From positions 565,214-629,213 of the forward strand of contig PDUO01000028.1 of assembly GCA_003008705.1 (NCBI GenBank): a stretch of DNA of 64,000 nucleotides, given 5' to 3'. Positions 37,551 to 50,650 of the stretch are shown piece by piece. The stretch comes from Pezicula radicicola. Taxonomy: Eukaryota; Ascomycota; Leotiomycetes; Helotiales; Dermateaceae. The notes below the pieces were generated by a model that had not been told where the DNA came from, made no database searches, and saw only the letters and a program-made list of their open reading frames with translations. The position numbers and the translations under genes were made by a program. Within the stretch, counting starts at the first letter, position 1, and each line of letters opens with the position of its first letter.

Positions 37551-40500
37551 ATGGCAGAGCCCGAAATCTCCCAAGGGAATGCCCCTCCAGACCTCATGAA
37601 CGATCCACAGTATGCGACAAACACTACGACCGGTGACGATGGCACAAACGATGCAGATACATGTCGGATATGCAGGGGCGAAGCTGCTGAAAATGAACCT
37701 CTGTTTTACCCCTGCAAATGCAGTGGGAGTATCAAGTTCGTCCACCAAGACTGCCTGATGGAGTGGCTATCGCATTCACAAAAGAAGCACTGTGAGCTCT
37801 GCAAAACCCCTTTTCGATTCACGAAGCTGTACTCTCCACAAATGCCACAGCAGCTTCCTACTTCAGTATTTGCTCGCCATTTAGCCATCAACACTTACAG
37901 GAATATAAAAACATGGTTGAGACTCTGTGTGGTGATTACAGTCTGGCTTGGAATACTCCCATACGTCATAAGACAAGTATGGCGCTTCCTTTTCTGGTTC
38001 AGTGATGGTGGTTGGCCTTCACAATATCTCCCGGCAGGCTCTATAAATTCGACGGCTGGACACGCATTAGAAATAGCTCGGGAACTACAGTTGGCCACTC
38101 TCACAGGCAACGGTACTTCACCTGTTACGCCGATTCTCGCCAGTCAGACAACCTCTGCGAGCGTTGGAGGTGTCGTGGAGAAGCTCCGGGACTACATCGA
38201 ACCATTATCTCAAATATTGAACATCAGTAGCTCGGATCCCTTGGCTGCTGGTCTCCTCAAATCATTATATTTTGGGTTTGGACTTTATGGGATCGCCCCG
38301 GATGTCTCCCAGAATAACTCGAGTATTCCCAGATACATCATGAACATGCAGCCTGTTCATCGAACCCCCTCTCTATTGAGTGAGGTAAACTTCTTCAAGA
38401 ATCTCACCAGAAGCTCATTTGTAAATTCTTTGGTTATCCACATCACTGAAGGTTACGTCATCACGTTTCTCGTTGTTGTATCGTTCATTCTTGTTTTTTT
38501 GATTCGCGAATGGGTCGTGCAACAACAGCCAGGCATCAATATAGGTGCCGGTTTCAATGCTGAATTCGCTGGTGGCGAAAGGAGGAGGAACCGAGATAAT
38601 CGAGAGGCTCGAATCCCGAATGCACCCAATAACGCCGTTGCTATGTTACCTGCGAATGAGCCAGCAGAACAAAGACCAGTGGTTCGTCCAAGGCGCAGAG
38701 TACGGTTCGATGAAGGCAACAACGAAGACGGAGGCAATAATGGTGCACAGGTGAACGCTCAAGCTACCAGACGACAGGAACTACGCCAAATGGAGCCTGA
38801 CCTCGATGCAGGCCCTGGTGAAGCATCTACCCACAATCGACCTGTATTGCCTACTCGTGATGCACTCGACCCTGCAGCTGAGATTCAGCGACGACTTATA
38901 GAGGAGCCAAAGATGACTAGGGAGTTTCTCGAAATTTGGAAACAGGCAGACGCGGATCCAATAAGGGTCTTGCAGATTATCGAAATGCAAGGCCTCTCTG
39001 AACAGATGGCCTATTGGGTCAGTGCAATGAAGATTCTACAAAACCCCAATGGTGCTTCTGTTCAACCTACACGTACGCCTCCTGCGAGATCTCTTTCAGG
39101 GTTCGTAGCTGCAGAAGGTGCAGACTCGGACCAGGAGAGACAGCATGCTCGCACAAACGGCAGTAATGACCAAAAGGATGGTTTACGCGGTGGCGTTAGC
39201 GCGGAAGGTCAGGTGAAAATGCTAGCCCAAGGAGCAAGGCATGGAAATATCCTTCAAGGCATTCCAACTGGATCTAGGAAGCAAGAGGGTCAAGATTGGT
39301 CGGATGAAGGGAAAGGCAAGGCAAAAGAAAATCGCTCCGAGCCATTGTTCGATCCTATGACACAATTATTGCCTGGTATTGATTCGCAAAGGTCTTCAAA
39401 ACAAGACATAGATTTTTTTTCAAGCGACTTATTAGAGCCAGCAACACTAAGAGCAATTCCAGGACACGCGGAAACTGAGAGTACATCTTCTTCAGACAGT
39501 AGCACCTGGTCGTTTGCAGACCTTCCGCCGTCCGAACCCAGTCTCACTCTCGGTGCCACTGACGAGGCTTCTAGTTTGTTTGGCAAAATAACAATAGAAG
39601 AGGCTCTGGAAGACTTCAAGTCGGCCAAAGATGGCGCAGCCCCGAGCGAGACTGGGAGAGCTTGGAAAGATATACAAGCTCATCGTGTGCAGGAGGCTGT
39701 TGCAAGAGGGAGAGAGGCTCTGCAAGACAGGACACAGTCTGGTCAACCATTGCACAGCGCATCATCTCAGCCAAAAGCCGAGAAAGAACCTGATGAAAAC
39801 CAAGACCTAAGTGAACTTAGTGGACAAGATGAAAATGAACGCTCTGCCCACAACTGGGACGAGGTTTTCGTGGAGGCGCCTGTCGATCCGACGGCTGGCG
39901 CTGAAACCGATGTAAACCAAAATGGTCTTGCTGACATAAATGATCTTGATCAAGAGCATCAAGAAGTGAATCTAGCAGTGGACCCAGTTGTTCCACAGCG
40001 GCCCGCTGAGCAGCAGGGCATCCTTGATCACATCGCTGACTGGTTGTGGGGAAGACCGCAAAACGAAAGACGACAAGACGAGGATGGCGATGATGAGCAT
40101 ATTGTTAGAGACCTGGCTGCTGAAGCTCCATTTGTGCCACGCCAACTTGCTCCAAATGATAACCTCGGCAATGATGGTGTACTTGATCCGAATGACTTTG
40201 AGGAGCAGGACCGTGAGGTTGTTGAAGCTGCAATTGCTGCAGGTTTAGATCCAAATGACCCAGATATTGACGATGCCGAAGACTTTGAAGGAATCATGGA
40301 GCTTGTAGGCATGCGCGGCCCATTGACTGGCCTGGTCCAGAATGCATTATTCAGTGCTTTCCTTCTCGCTCTGGCCGTTGCTATTGGCGTCTGGATTCCA
40401 TACAATATCGGTAGAGTGGCTCTTCTGCTAACAGCGAACCCTGGCCCCGCGCTCAAATTACCACTCAGAGTTGTCTTTGGCTGCGTCGAACTTTTTCAGG

Positions 40501-43005
40501 ATTGTGGTCTCGCGGTTATGGGCTTCGTCGCGTGGATCGTTGTATACATGATCTATTGGCCTTTGAAGGCTCTGTTCTCAATACTGTACCTCACAGGCAC
40601 TACCGGTTCTGCAGTGGTGGAAAAGTTTACCTCTCTCAGCGCTGAAGCGTCGCAGGCGGCATCTGCTGCTTTCTATAAAGGCATGGCTGGAGCAGGCAAT
40701 GGTATCCTAACCGTTGCTGACTCTGACCTTCTTGCTTTTTCTGCCGCATCACATGAATCGCTGCTTTCTCTCAGATTGGCCATGATTACCATATTCGAAG
40801 ATATCACTAGTATGATTGGTCTTTTATTGGCCGGGGACTACCACATACACCTGGCTAATATTAGAACTTTCTTTTTTGGAATACTAAGCACTGGACGGCA
40901 AATGCTTCCCCGAATCTTTTCCCTTGTAATCCAACCGGATTCTTGGGTCATTACACTTGAAGCAGCAAAACGCCTCACCCCACTAGATCCCGAGCTCAGC
41001 ATTTGGAACAGCTGGGATAGATTTTGGGCAACCTTTGCAGGCTACACGACTCTCAGTGTTTTGGGTGCGCTTTACGTCCAGAAAGGATCCCCATTCTCGA
41101 CAGGGCAAGTAGGAAGGGAGTGGGAAGCCACAATCATCGACTTGCTTCACCAGGCTGGTGGCGTGATGAAAGTCATTTTAATAATTAGCATTGAGATGCT
41201 TGTCTTTCCCCTCTACTGTGGCCTTCTTCTAGATGCGGCTTTGCTACCACTCTTTGAGAACACTACCATCACGTCCAGAGTCCATTTCACAATGCAATCC
41301 CCGCTCACTTCAATATTCGTACATTGGTTTGTAGGGACTTGTTACATGTTCCACTTCGCGCTCTTTGTATCGATGTGTAGGAAGATAATGCGAAAGGGAG
41401 TTCTCTGTAAGTTATCTCCAGTCATTCTTTAAGATTTTGCTAATAATATTAGACTTTATTCGAGATCCTGACGACCCGACATTCCATCCTGTCAGAGACG
41501 TATTAGAGCGAAATGTAGCGACACAACTCCGAAAAATACTATTCAGCGCATTAGTTTATGGTGCATTGGTGGTTATTTGTTTGGGTGGAGTTGTGTGGGG
41601 CCTAGCATTTGCATTCAAAAGTGTTCTGCCGATTCACTGGTCTTCCAATGAGCCAGTACTGGAGTTTCCGATCGACCTGCTATTTTACAATTTCTTGATG
41701 CCTTTGGCAGTAAGGTTCTTCAAACCATCAGATGGGTTGCATGCCATGTATAGGTGGTGGTTCCGTCGATGCGCACGAGCCTTGCGACTTACCTGGTTTA
41801 TGTTTGACGAGAGAAAGCTTGATGAGGAAGGGCATTACATCGACCAATCTTGGGCAGACGTCCTTCACAGATTCAAGGGTGATATTTTGGCAATAGAGCC
41901 ACCGGAGCCCAGCGAAACAGCCTTTGTAAGCGATGGCAAATACGTACGGACACCAGCTTCAGACCAAGTCAGGATTCCGAAAGAGAACAATGTATTTTTG
42001 GAGGTCAACGAGGCTAACGAACGTATTGATGGCGTCGAAGACCGTCCTGATGGTTTGCACGGGAAAGACTCTGCTCTGTTTAAGCAGGTTTACATTCCTC
42101 CTCACTTCCGGCTAAGGATCTTCGCTTTCATATTCTCCATCTGGCTATTTGCGGCTGTTACGGGCGTCAGCATAACAATCGTCCCATTGGTATTCGGACG
42201 AGAAATATTCGCCCACCTCATTCCCTCTCATGTTCGTCAAAATGACGTTTACGCCTTTTCTATCGGCATTTATATCCTTGGCAGCCTCTTGTACGCGATA
42301 TTGCACGCCCACTACTTCGTGGCTTATCTTCGTCGGACTCTCACAGCCAATACCTCGACTCGAGATCTCTACCGCCGCGTGATCCTATTTTCCTCGCGTG
42401 TAGCACGTATTGGATGGGTTACTGCTGCCTTCGTCTTCATCCTCCCAACATTGTCGTCACTCCTTGTGGAACTATATTTCCTTATTCCTGCACATACATA
42501 CTTCGGAAAAGAACAGCGGCATGTGATACATTTTGTTCAAAGCTGGACGCTGGGTCTGCTCTATGTCAAGCTCACCCAACGCATTATTCTTTGGCACGAA
42601 GACTCCCGACCTGCAGAAGCATTACGGGCTATCACTAGAAACGGCTATCTTGACCCTGACGCCAGGCTAGCAACTCGCAGTTTCATACTTCCAGCCACGT
42701 TGGTGCTCGGAACATTGATTGCACTCCCTTGGGGACTGGCACATTTTGCATGCAAGTTCATATTCAAGGATCTAAGCGAGATGGAGGTGATGTTAGTGTT
42801 TAGATATGCATATCCCATGGTTCTCGGCGTGGGAATATGGAGTATGGCATGCTGGGCACTGGCTGGGATAGTGAAGGGTTGGAGACAGAAGATCAAGGAT
42901 GAAGTCTATTTGATAGGAGAGCGCCTGCATAACTTTGGGGATAATAGGAAGGTTGGCGCTGCGAGTGCTGGGGCATTAGCCGGCGTAAGGAGGATTGATA
43001 CATAA
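37551..43005 (+). CDS. ssm4: RING-CH E3 ubiquitin ligase of the ER, Doa10/Ssm4 (MARCH6) type
   Basis: Doa10 ubiquitinates ER and inner-nuclear-membrane proteins with cytosolic or membrane degrons (ERAD). Exons 37551-41406 and 41453-43005 join across a 46-bp intron (GTAAGT...TTAG) to give 1802 residues. An N-terminal C4HC3 RING-CH domain begins at Cys38 (CRICRGEAAENE...CKCSGSIKFVHQDCLMEWL...CELC). Two early membrane segments follow at about residues 125-145 and 305-320. A long acidic, disordered cytosolic region spans about residues 330-900. Then come many further membrane segments, which include the conserved family core after PLTGLVQNALF. Length is normal for filamentous fungi. The start MAEPEIS directly precedes the RING; in-frame codons upstream look like leader. 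Confidence 0.92.
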
Positions 43006-45444
43006 AGAACTATTTGATATTTGAGATGAAATGAGTATATTTGATACGCGCATAACGGGCAAATGGATGGTCGGTATGGCGTCTTGTGGAGTATCAGTGG
43101 CAGCGTGTTCAAGTACTATAGTGTAATGTTACAAGTAACGATTATATTTTTATTTACATTCTTTCATTCGCCTGTATTGACGACCAGCCCTGTCACTAGA
43201 TGTACAGAATTAGCACCAAGTCATCAAACGTAGGTAGGTAGGTAGGTACACCGTAGGTACCTAAAGGAGAGACTAGCGTAGTAGCGTGGAGTACAGTTAG
43301 CGAGACAGACCGTTCCCGCAGTTCGCACACTCTAAATAAAAATTCTCTCGACGTCCTTCCTTCCAACTTTTCTTCAACCTCCATCTTGGGCTCTTTTCAC
43401 CTCGGCCCTCAACCAACACTTGGATGATAGCATCGAATAATGGAATGGTCCGTGTTAGCAATTATTCTGTTCAATATGGTATGTTCCGTACTCCTACTTT
43501 ACGCCACCTTCCTTCTTTCATGATGAGACACCAGCTGGCACCAGTCATAGACCGATTTGTACTCATGTCTTCGATGAAAATGCTTTGCGTCTACGGACCT
43601 CTTTCTGATTCTTTATTTCAATCAATACATTGTGCTTCTGTTGCTTGGTTAAGAGGGAGCTTTGCTAATGTGCGATGCAATTTCAGGTCAGGGTATGGCA
43701 CTCTCGAATCTTTCTTCTCTGATACATTGCACACTCAATGGCAGCTCGAATCGCACCTTCCTCTTGCTATGTAATGCCACCATCTCTACAGTCTTCGAGT
43801 TCCCTTAGCAGATAAACAGTACGACTTGGATGCAAGAGTGTATAGTGCTCGGAATGCCCAAGAGCTACGAGCTGGTGGTATGAGTGCGCCTTAGCAAGGT
43901 GAAGTGTGATTTCCGGCTGTCACTGCATATTAGAGATGCACATTTGGTAAGTACAAACGCCTTATTCCAATTTCAATTTCCAGCACCCCCCTTGCGGGCG
44001 GTGTTGATGATTTATATGACGAAATATTTTCGGATGTTAAATCATATTATTCTCCGAGAGCGCAAAACCGTGTGGAGACTTTCCGTTGCCTTCCTTCTGA
44101 TTATATACACACACTGTTCAGGTTCACAATCATTCTTGGTTCTGTTGCTGACTCTTTTATACAGGCACAAGATATCTCTTTCGCATCATTTACTTATGGT
44201 CTTAGTGGTCGCATAGCATCTCTTTTCTCTATTCATTTCTAGTCGTTTTCTAGTTGAGGCGGACAACTATGCAGGTAGTGGTTCAGCCTGTTCTTATTAT
44301 TCCTCCATCTGAGAGCGAGCCCGTTGAATGCAAGTGTCTTCAAGGTTCTCTTGGAGCACAACCCGAACCCTACATTTGGCTTTAGAAATGAGGTTTCCGC
44401 GATCTGAAGATGGCCTCTTGAGGTGCACCTCTTTCTAATTGTATATCACTTCACCCCTGGATATGATGAACAACATGACGTTAACCCAGCTCACTCAGAG
44501 GCACAAGTTGCCATTGCTGAGAAAGCGTATCAACATTCTGATCCAAAACTCCTATACCAAGTGGTTCATTCGCAATACTCCACAAACCCACCTCATATAT
44601 TTCCATACATTATACAAGTCGCGACTTTAATGCCCAATTACAACTTAGTTGATGGGTAATGCTTCTGTCAGCGATACGGAAACTGTACGCTAGGCTGGAT
44701 CCATATAAAAGACTCTGAATAGTTGAATACTATGCATTCATTGCCATTTTCGTCCGTCTCAACAACATGCATGTGATGCGAAACAGTTCACCTTTATAGT
44801 GCTAGCAAAAACGTTATACCGAGCAGGACTATGAGGTGTACTGTTCCTGGGATTGGGACTGACAGATAGCATGGCAGCTAGCACCGGTTCTGAATGATGG
44901 TACGTTCCTTTTTTATCTTCGTGTCTTGACACAAGCCTCAACATTTCATGATGAGCAAATTGGTCCGTGTTTCTGAGGGGCCTCAAGAACCCCTTCCTGG
45001 AGAAAGAACCATTGCATTCACTTGCACCTCTGATTTATATCCCGAAAATTTCAATTATTATCAAATGTTAGTCCAATACATTTATCTGACTATTTTTATA
45101 GGCTCTTGATGGCATTTTAGCTTCGTGACGGACTAGCGGGGCCTCCATGCATCCCCGGCCTTGCTTGAATCCATGGCTGCTGGCTCTGATGTATCTGAAG
45201 TCTATCTCGGAGACCTCTCGGCTAGCCCGGACGGTGGTGCTTGGCAAAGAGGGATCTCAACGAAGAGGACTATTCCAAGGTTCGAAGAGGGGTTACAATA
45301 AGAAAGACGACCTGTTAACCATTCCCTAGCGCAATAGCAATCTTCATCATTCTTTCTAATATGCTTAGATAGCGATTCACGTACTCGAGAAATCCACAAT
45401 TCAAATACAAGATAACCCAATCAATCCCTCAGTCCCTCAATCCC
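43006..45444. other. Intergenic region, no gene recognised
   Basis: It contains a GTAG microsatellite near 43230 and a series of short frames between 43424 and 44660 interspersed with good donor/acceptor-like sites. I could not join these into a recognisable protein. A non-coding or fast-evolving spliced transcript is possible. Confidence 0.4.
43230..43249. repeat. GTAG microsatellite
   Basis: A run of about five GTAG units, followed by another GTAGGTAC 5 bases later. Confidence 0.85.
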
Positions 45445-46775
45445 TCATGCTTCAACCTTTCTCTCATGTCTTGCGACGACGTCAAAAGCCCACCAGTTTG
45501 GTCTGACAATGACGAAGGATGTGCCCAACAAAGGAGGCAAGATGTCCTTCCCAGTAATTAGATCATTCTTATTACTGATCCTGCTGCTTCACAATGTTGT
45601 AGCGATGGTGGTGAAGTGGACAATCTCACAATAGTCCTGGCCGGGGCAAGCGCGTTGTCCTCAGCCAAATCCAGAATGTCCGTTGAGTGAAGGATAGTAG
45701 GCTAGTGGCTCTTTGTAGGTAAGGAAATTAGGATCAAGCCATCTTTCTGGTTTGAAGGCTTGGGGTTCTGGATAGAGAGTTGGGTCTTGGTTGAATAACC
45801 TGAATTTTGTCAGTGGTTATCAGGACACGAATTTGGGTGCCGGAGACTCATCATTCAAGACTGAAGCACACACTTCCCTTTGGAATATGCTATCCCTCAT
45901 AGATATCATTGCGATCGGTAATATACGGCACACCAGCCGGCAAAGGAGTCCTCCACCTAAAAACCTCGCGAATAATAGCCCTCGCAACAGGCAGTCTCTG
46001 AATTGCGGAACTCGGTCCCCACAAACCATATCCAACTCTTCCTGTGTATTGACTTGCCACTCCGGAAAGAGGCACATACATAGAAAGAAGGACTGCAGCG
46101 GAGATGACACAAGCACACCTCCAATCAACGCCTATCATTCCCACTGCATATCCAAGCTCGGTATCATTCAGTTGCACTTTCTCCTTACTCTCCGAGGCCT
46201 TCTGCATCCACGACGGCCCCGACAACTCTTGACTTGCAACCTTATTTTTCCTGTCAAACCAGAAATCCCTCTCTCACTCGTACCTCGCTATCTCCGCTAG
46301 TTTCCATGGCTGCAACCAGTTAGGCACCCATTCCGGAATTCTTCTTTTGGAATAGAGTTCATCGAAGAAATCGGGGTTGTTTATGTAGATGTCTTGAGGA
46401 TTTGGTCGGATTATTAGACCTGTTTCATTTTGAGAATTAGTATGGAGGATATGCTTACTTCTTGCACAATGCACAAATTCTCATTTCTGTGGATTGTGAA
46501 ATAATATATAAAAAGATTCATGTACCATATTTCTCGTGCATCTCCTTGATTTTCCAAACATATTGATGACCGCCTCCTGGTTTGAAGACATCATAATAAG
46601 TCTCATACCAAAAAGTCGAAGCTGCGAGTTTAGAGCCGGGAAATTTTGAGAGAGATCTGAGATATGCATTGTAGAGTGCGATGGATATTTTGTATAAGAC
46701 ATAAATTGTGAATACTGTGATGATGGCATCGATACGAGTCCAGGATCTCTCGAATAGCATAGAAGATATTCCCAT
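45445..46775 (-). pseudogene. Cytochrome P450 pseudogene
   Basis: The start at 46775 encodes a membrane anchor (IDAIITVFTIYVLYKISIALY) and a FPGSKLAAST hinge. A plausible intron (46525-46420) leads to RPNPQDIYINNPDFFDELY. An internal stretch normally about 100 or more residues long is missing. Then come RYE-stop-ERDFW, a block needing two frame changes (PEWQVNTQEELDMVCGDRVPQF), the K-helix REVFRWR (ExxR), a TAG at 45890-45892 after DIYEG, and FKPERWLDPNF. The haem loop FG-stop-GQRACPGQ follows, with TGA at 45661-45663 in place of the usual Trp. After a further frame change the C-terminus reads LPPLLGTSFVIVRPNWWAFD and stops at 45445. The haem-ligand Cys survives, but the gene cannot make a P450. 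Confidence 0.85.
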
Positions 46776-48060
46776 GGTTTCGATTTCTGAGGCTCTGAAC
46801 CGCGGCGTAGATAGTAAGAGGGGGTGGCGTGTTTGGAGGTGGTTGTGGCGTTAAACGGTTGACTTGTGGAGAAAAGGGTAGAAACAAAAGCAACAATGGC
46901 GTAAATGGATTGTGAGGCGTTAAAGGATATTTCTTAGAGAAGGGGCCTGAGATATACTCAAAACAACGGAGAGGGAAGAAGCGTGAGATCCATTTCTTCC
47001 CATTTCTTAGACTGACGATAATGATGCTTTTCTTTTCCCTTGCGAAGAGACATCGTACGTCGTTGCCGTACATAACGGGGATTATTCTTTACGGAGGCAC
47101 CAGAGGTACATTGCAGTAGTATGCAACTAACGTATTTCTTCCCGTGTCGCTTAACTTAGCACTGGTGGCATGGTGCAGATAGTTAAACTGTCGTATTAGC
47201 ACTCTGTTCCAATGCCGAGAACTTATCATATGTGACACACATGGTTTCTTCGGTCGAATATAGATTGGGATTCATCCGAGGTGATACAAGCCTTTTCGGC
47301 GTTTGTTGGGTTTTCACCTGTTCCTTTTCATCTGGTTCTAGTTTGTTGTGATGTTCCGTTGGCGTTTTTTAACTAAGATACGCCAGGTACGTCTTTTTTA
47401 TGGGGACTCATGGAGTATACGTGTGTCTCTAAACTCTTTGAGCGTATCGGTGCATGGGATTTTTTGGTATGTACCCGGATGTATGTCCATTATTCTCTTA
47501 TCGTCGCAAGCCATCAAGGTACACAAATGGGATCTGCAAGTTTTTCGTTGAGCTTTTTAGGATCTATGTATGGAAATCAAAGCAGTTATTGCTAGGTATT
47601 CTTTGCTCTTCCTTCTACTATTAACGGTGGTAAGGTGGGATCACGGATCACTTGTATGCCGAGAAATTCAGATTCATCTGATAGACCACTGTTTGCATGT
47701 GCCATTTCTAGGTACATACAAACTCGATAGGGGGAAGCCTCGCGTAACAATTTTTGTATTTGCCCCTTATTTCAACAACCGAGAATCCGAGTTACTCTTC
47801 CGTCCCGAGTCTAAGTACCTTCTCAGCATCACTCGTATCATCTTGTCCCCCACGTTCCAATCCAACACCTCGATACCGACAACTTCAACAATTCTTTGCC
47901 AGGTGTGACCAGGTCCCCAAGTATATCATACTTGTTACCGCGCAGCTCAAAGAGCATCTGACACCATCAGCCTAGCCCATCATAACTCATCCAAACCCAC
48001 GACCCAAGATCTCCCATTTGAAAACTCCCACCGCGAGCTATAACGATGAGTCCCCCCTAC
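46776..48060. other. Intergenic region, no gene recognised
   Basis: Upstream region of the P450 pseudogene and 3' flank of the next minus-strand gene. The frames here have no family features. Confidence 0.5.
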
Positions 48061-48963
48061 TTAGGCCAATCTTCTTGGGCTATACTGCCTTTGTTCCGTC
48101 TTTGGCGTGTACATTGCAACCTGCCAGTATGAAGGTCGATCAAGATCACAATAAGGACAATGAAGCCGCTTGCTATGCCACTCCATGTCGAACCCGTTCC
48201 TTGTGGGATGTATCCAATCATCTATAGGTCTCTGAAGATACCAACCCTCATCGGTAGGTGATGGAACAACCCAATATCGACGCCGCTCCACATCCTTCTC
48301 CTTTTCAATTACAAACGAGTGCGAAGAACTGCGAACTGCGTTACCGAAAATCTGTTCTTCGCATTCCCTCAATCTGATCTTCCCACGATGGGTAGCCTCA
48401 ATGAACTTCTTGAGTGCCTCAGGTGTAGGATCTTCATATTGTTCCCTCTGATGAAAAACTCCAGTACACCCCTGATTTTCGCAGAATACGCAAAAGTAAA
48501 GAGGGATGAAAAGCCCGCGGTCCAAGGGAATTCTTTTGCAGTATGATACGATAGCCATTTCTTCGAATGTAAGCCCTATTAAGTAACCGCTTGGATATAC
48601 ATGATCTGGACGACCTCTGTTTCGGTATGCCATTGCGCACATTTGTTCGAAAGTTAATCCTGCTCTTATCAAGGGACCTGGGTTTCCAGGATCTGGTGCT
48701 ATTTGATTTGGTGTTGGCGTTCCTTCTCTTGAGCCTCCTAGTGTTTCGGAACTCTCTGCCATGTCTTGATTATCGAGAGGAGATTGCGTAATTGTTGACC
48801 CGTCGTCGTCGTTTTCATCGTCTGAGTCTGGGCAACCCCTAGTTGAGGATTTTTGTGCAGGAGTTTCTGGCGGTTGCGTCGCGTTCGGGGGTGAAAGCGG
48901 ATTTGAGACCTCTTGGCCTGGGGATAGTTTGTTTGAAATAATACGTTTTAAAGTTGAAAACAT
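48061..48963 (-). CDS. Hypothetical protein with paired-Cys motifs
   Basis: I do not recognise this single-exon, 300-residue protein. The first 95 residues are Pro/Ser/Asp-rich and disordered. A short duplicated motif follows, GLTFEQMCAMAY and GLTFEEMAIVSYC (about residues 102-145), then a CVFCENQGC cluster and near the C-terminus HCPYCDLD. Two CxxC-type pairs could bind one zinc ion, which is inference. Two-thirds of the way along is an ERRRYWVVP...DEGWYLQRPIDDW segment. There is no signal peptide or membrane helix. The ATG at 48963 is the first in frame. Confidence 0.6.
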   Translation of the reverse strand: MFSTLKRIISNKLSPGQEVSNPLSPPNATQPPETPAQKSSTRGCPDSDDENDDDGSTITQSPLDNQDMAESSETLGGSREGTPTPNQIAPDPGNPGPLIRAGLTFEQMCAMAYRNRGRPDHVYPSGYLIGLTFEEMAIVSYCKRIPLDRGLFIPLYFCVFCENQGCTGVFHQREQYEDPTPEALKKFIEATHRGKIRLRECEEQIFGNAVRSSSHSFVIEKEKDVERRRYWVVPSPTDEGWYLQRPIDDWIHPTRNGFDMEWHSKRLHCPYCDLDRPSYWQVAMYTPKTEQRQYSPRRLA

Positions 48964-50650
48964 GTTGACCGACCGATGATTTTCGGATCGTTGCGTTGAT
49001 GTGGGAATTCTGACAGGCTAGTGTTAGCTCGAATGAAAGTTTTTGGTACACGTCGTCATATATATAGTAATGGAAAGTGTTCTGGAGTATAGCGGAAGGT
49101 TCGTTTTAGTGGATATGGAAGAAAGTTCTGGTTTCTCTTGCCTTCGTAGAGTTTCGTTGTTTCTGTCTCGCACTTTCTTCTTTGAAAGAAACGAAATTTG
49201 CAAAAGCTTTGAACATTAGGTGTCACTTGGTGCATCATTGTACTGTGGGATAATTGTTTTGCTTGAAAGGTCAAATAGGTCTCAAAAAGAAATAATAAGG
49301 TTCAAAAGGAGACTATAATCATTAAATCTTGGAGTTAGGCGGCAGCAAATTAATACAAGATTACGAGGCACTAATATACGGATTAAACTTTTTACAAAAC
49401 TCTACAGCATTTACTCTACCTGGGTACATTACTATTTGAAAATATTGGCTTTCAGATTTTTGACCTCTTATTATTTAGGTCGATATAAAAATTAAAGTAA
49501 GCTCTTGTGATAAAACATAGTCACAGTTTAGCCATTATTTATTGTGAACTTCTTGAATACTGTGGGAAATCGCAACCACTCAGTTACAACTGAAGGAAAT
49601 TTTCAATGTGCGTTGTGAAATATAGTCAGCGGAAGCTTTTAAGAGTTTTAGTCGCTCAGGGTACTAAAACTAGGAAGGAAAAAATGGCTTCACAGTTAGA
49701 GACGAGGCGTATGTTTCAGGGAATCCTATTATTATTGGTGAGTAACTGGTAGATGGGTAGTAAGTTGTAATTGGATATAGCAACATACAGAGCTTGGCAG
49801 GGTAAAGATACTTGACCCTTTGTTTGTCAATAAGTGTTCGGATACATAATTTTTTCTTTCTTTCTTTTCAACAAGTCGACGAACTAATCATGGCATTTTG
49901 CTTCGTAGAATATGCTTTACTATGGGATTTAGGGCAAAATATTCTCAAGGACTTTAGTCTTCTGTAGAAGGTAAGGTGGAAGTTCGAAAACAAATAGGTA
50001 ATGTTATGGCAGTCTCTAAGAGGAAGAGAGTGCAGTGTTTTCTTCGAGATGTTAGGAGTTCGTTTATACTGATATGTCGTTGAATTCTAGCTTGACTGGC
50101 TTATTCTCATAGACTTGACTAGCCAAACCATTTCCTTTGGGGTTGTTATGGACGGAACATTATTAACCTACCGTGGCAAAATGCCAAGGTCATGAGGTAG
50201 GCCACTCAAAAGTTTCAATTGTATGCCGAACGGAGAATAAAAATTGAACTGCCACTTACAATGATTCCAAAATACAGGCTGTTTCGGCCAAAAATTAATT
50301 GGTCGTACAAGGGTGTACAGATAAGTTAGGCTCCTGAAGGTGTTCTTACCACTCCTGAAAACTGAACACCGCCCTCGCTAAAGATAGGGGGCAGCATGTG
50401 CAGGGTGTTAGAGGTCCGTGCATACGCGTATTCAAGTAGTTCCGCAGTACATGCAACACAACATCCCTAGAACAATATCGTTGCATGAACTTCATTCCTT
50501 ATCAAATAGTGGGTAAGGCAAACTGATAAATACTCTCATTGTGCTCCTATGATGTGTTTCCAGTCAATCTCCTTCGAAGCTTTCCATATCATTCTTTCTA
50601 CTCCTGGATCTTTGTCTTTCCCCAATTTACATAGCACAAGCAACACAATA
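48964..50650. other. Intergenic AT-rich region, no gene recognised
   Basis: Divergent upstream region of the hypothetical gene and the RTA1-like gene. No protein-like frame was found between about 49280 and 50540. Confidence 0.5.

Noticed and set aside
43424..44660. Chain of short plus-strand frames with splice-like sites
   Set aside because: No combination gave a protein with family features; a non-coding spliced transcript cannot be excluded but is not supported.
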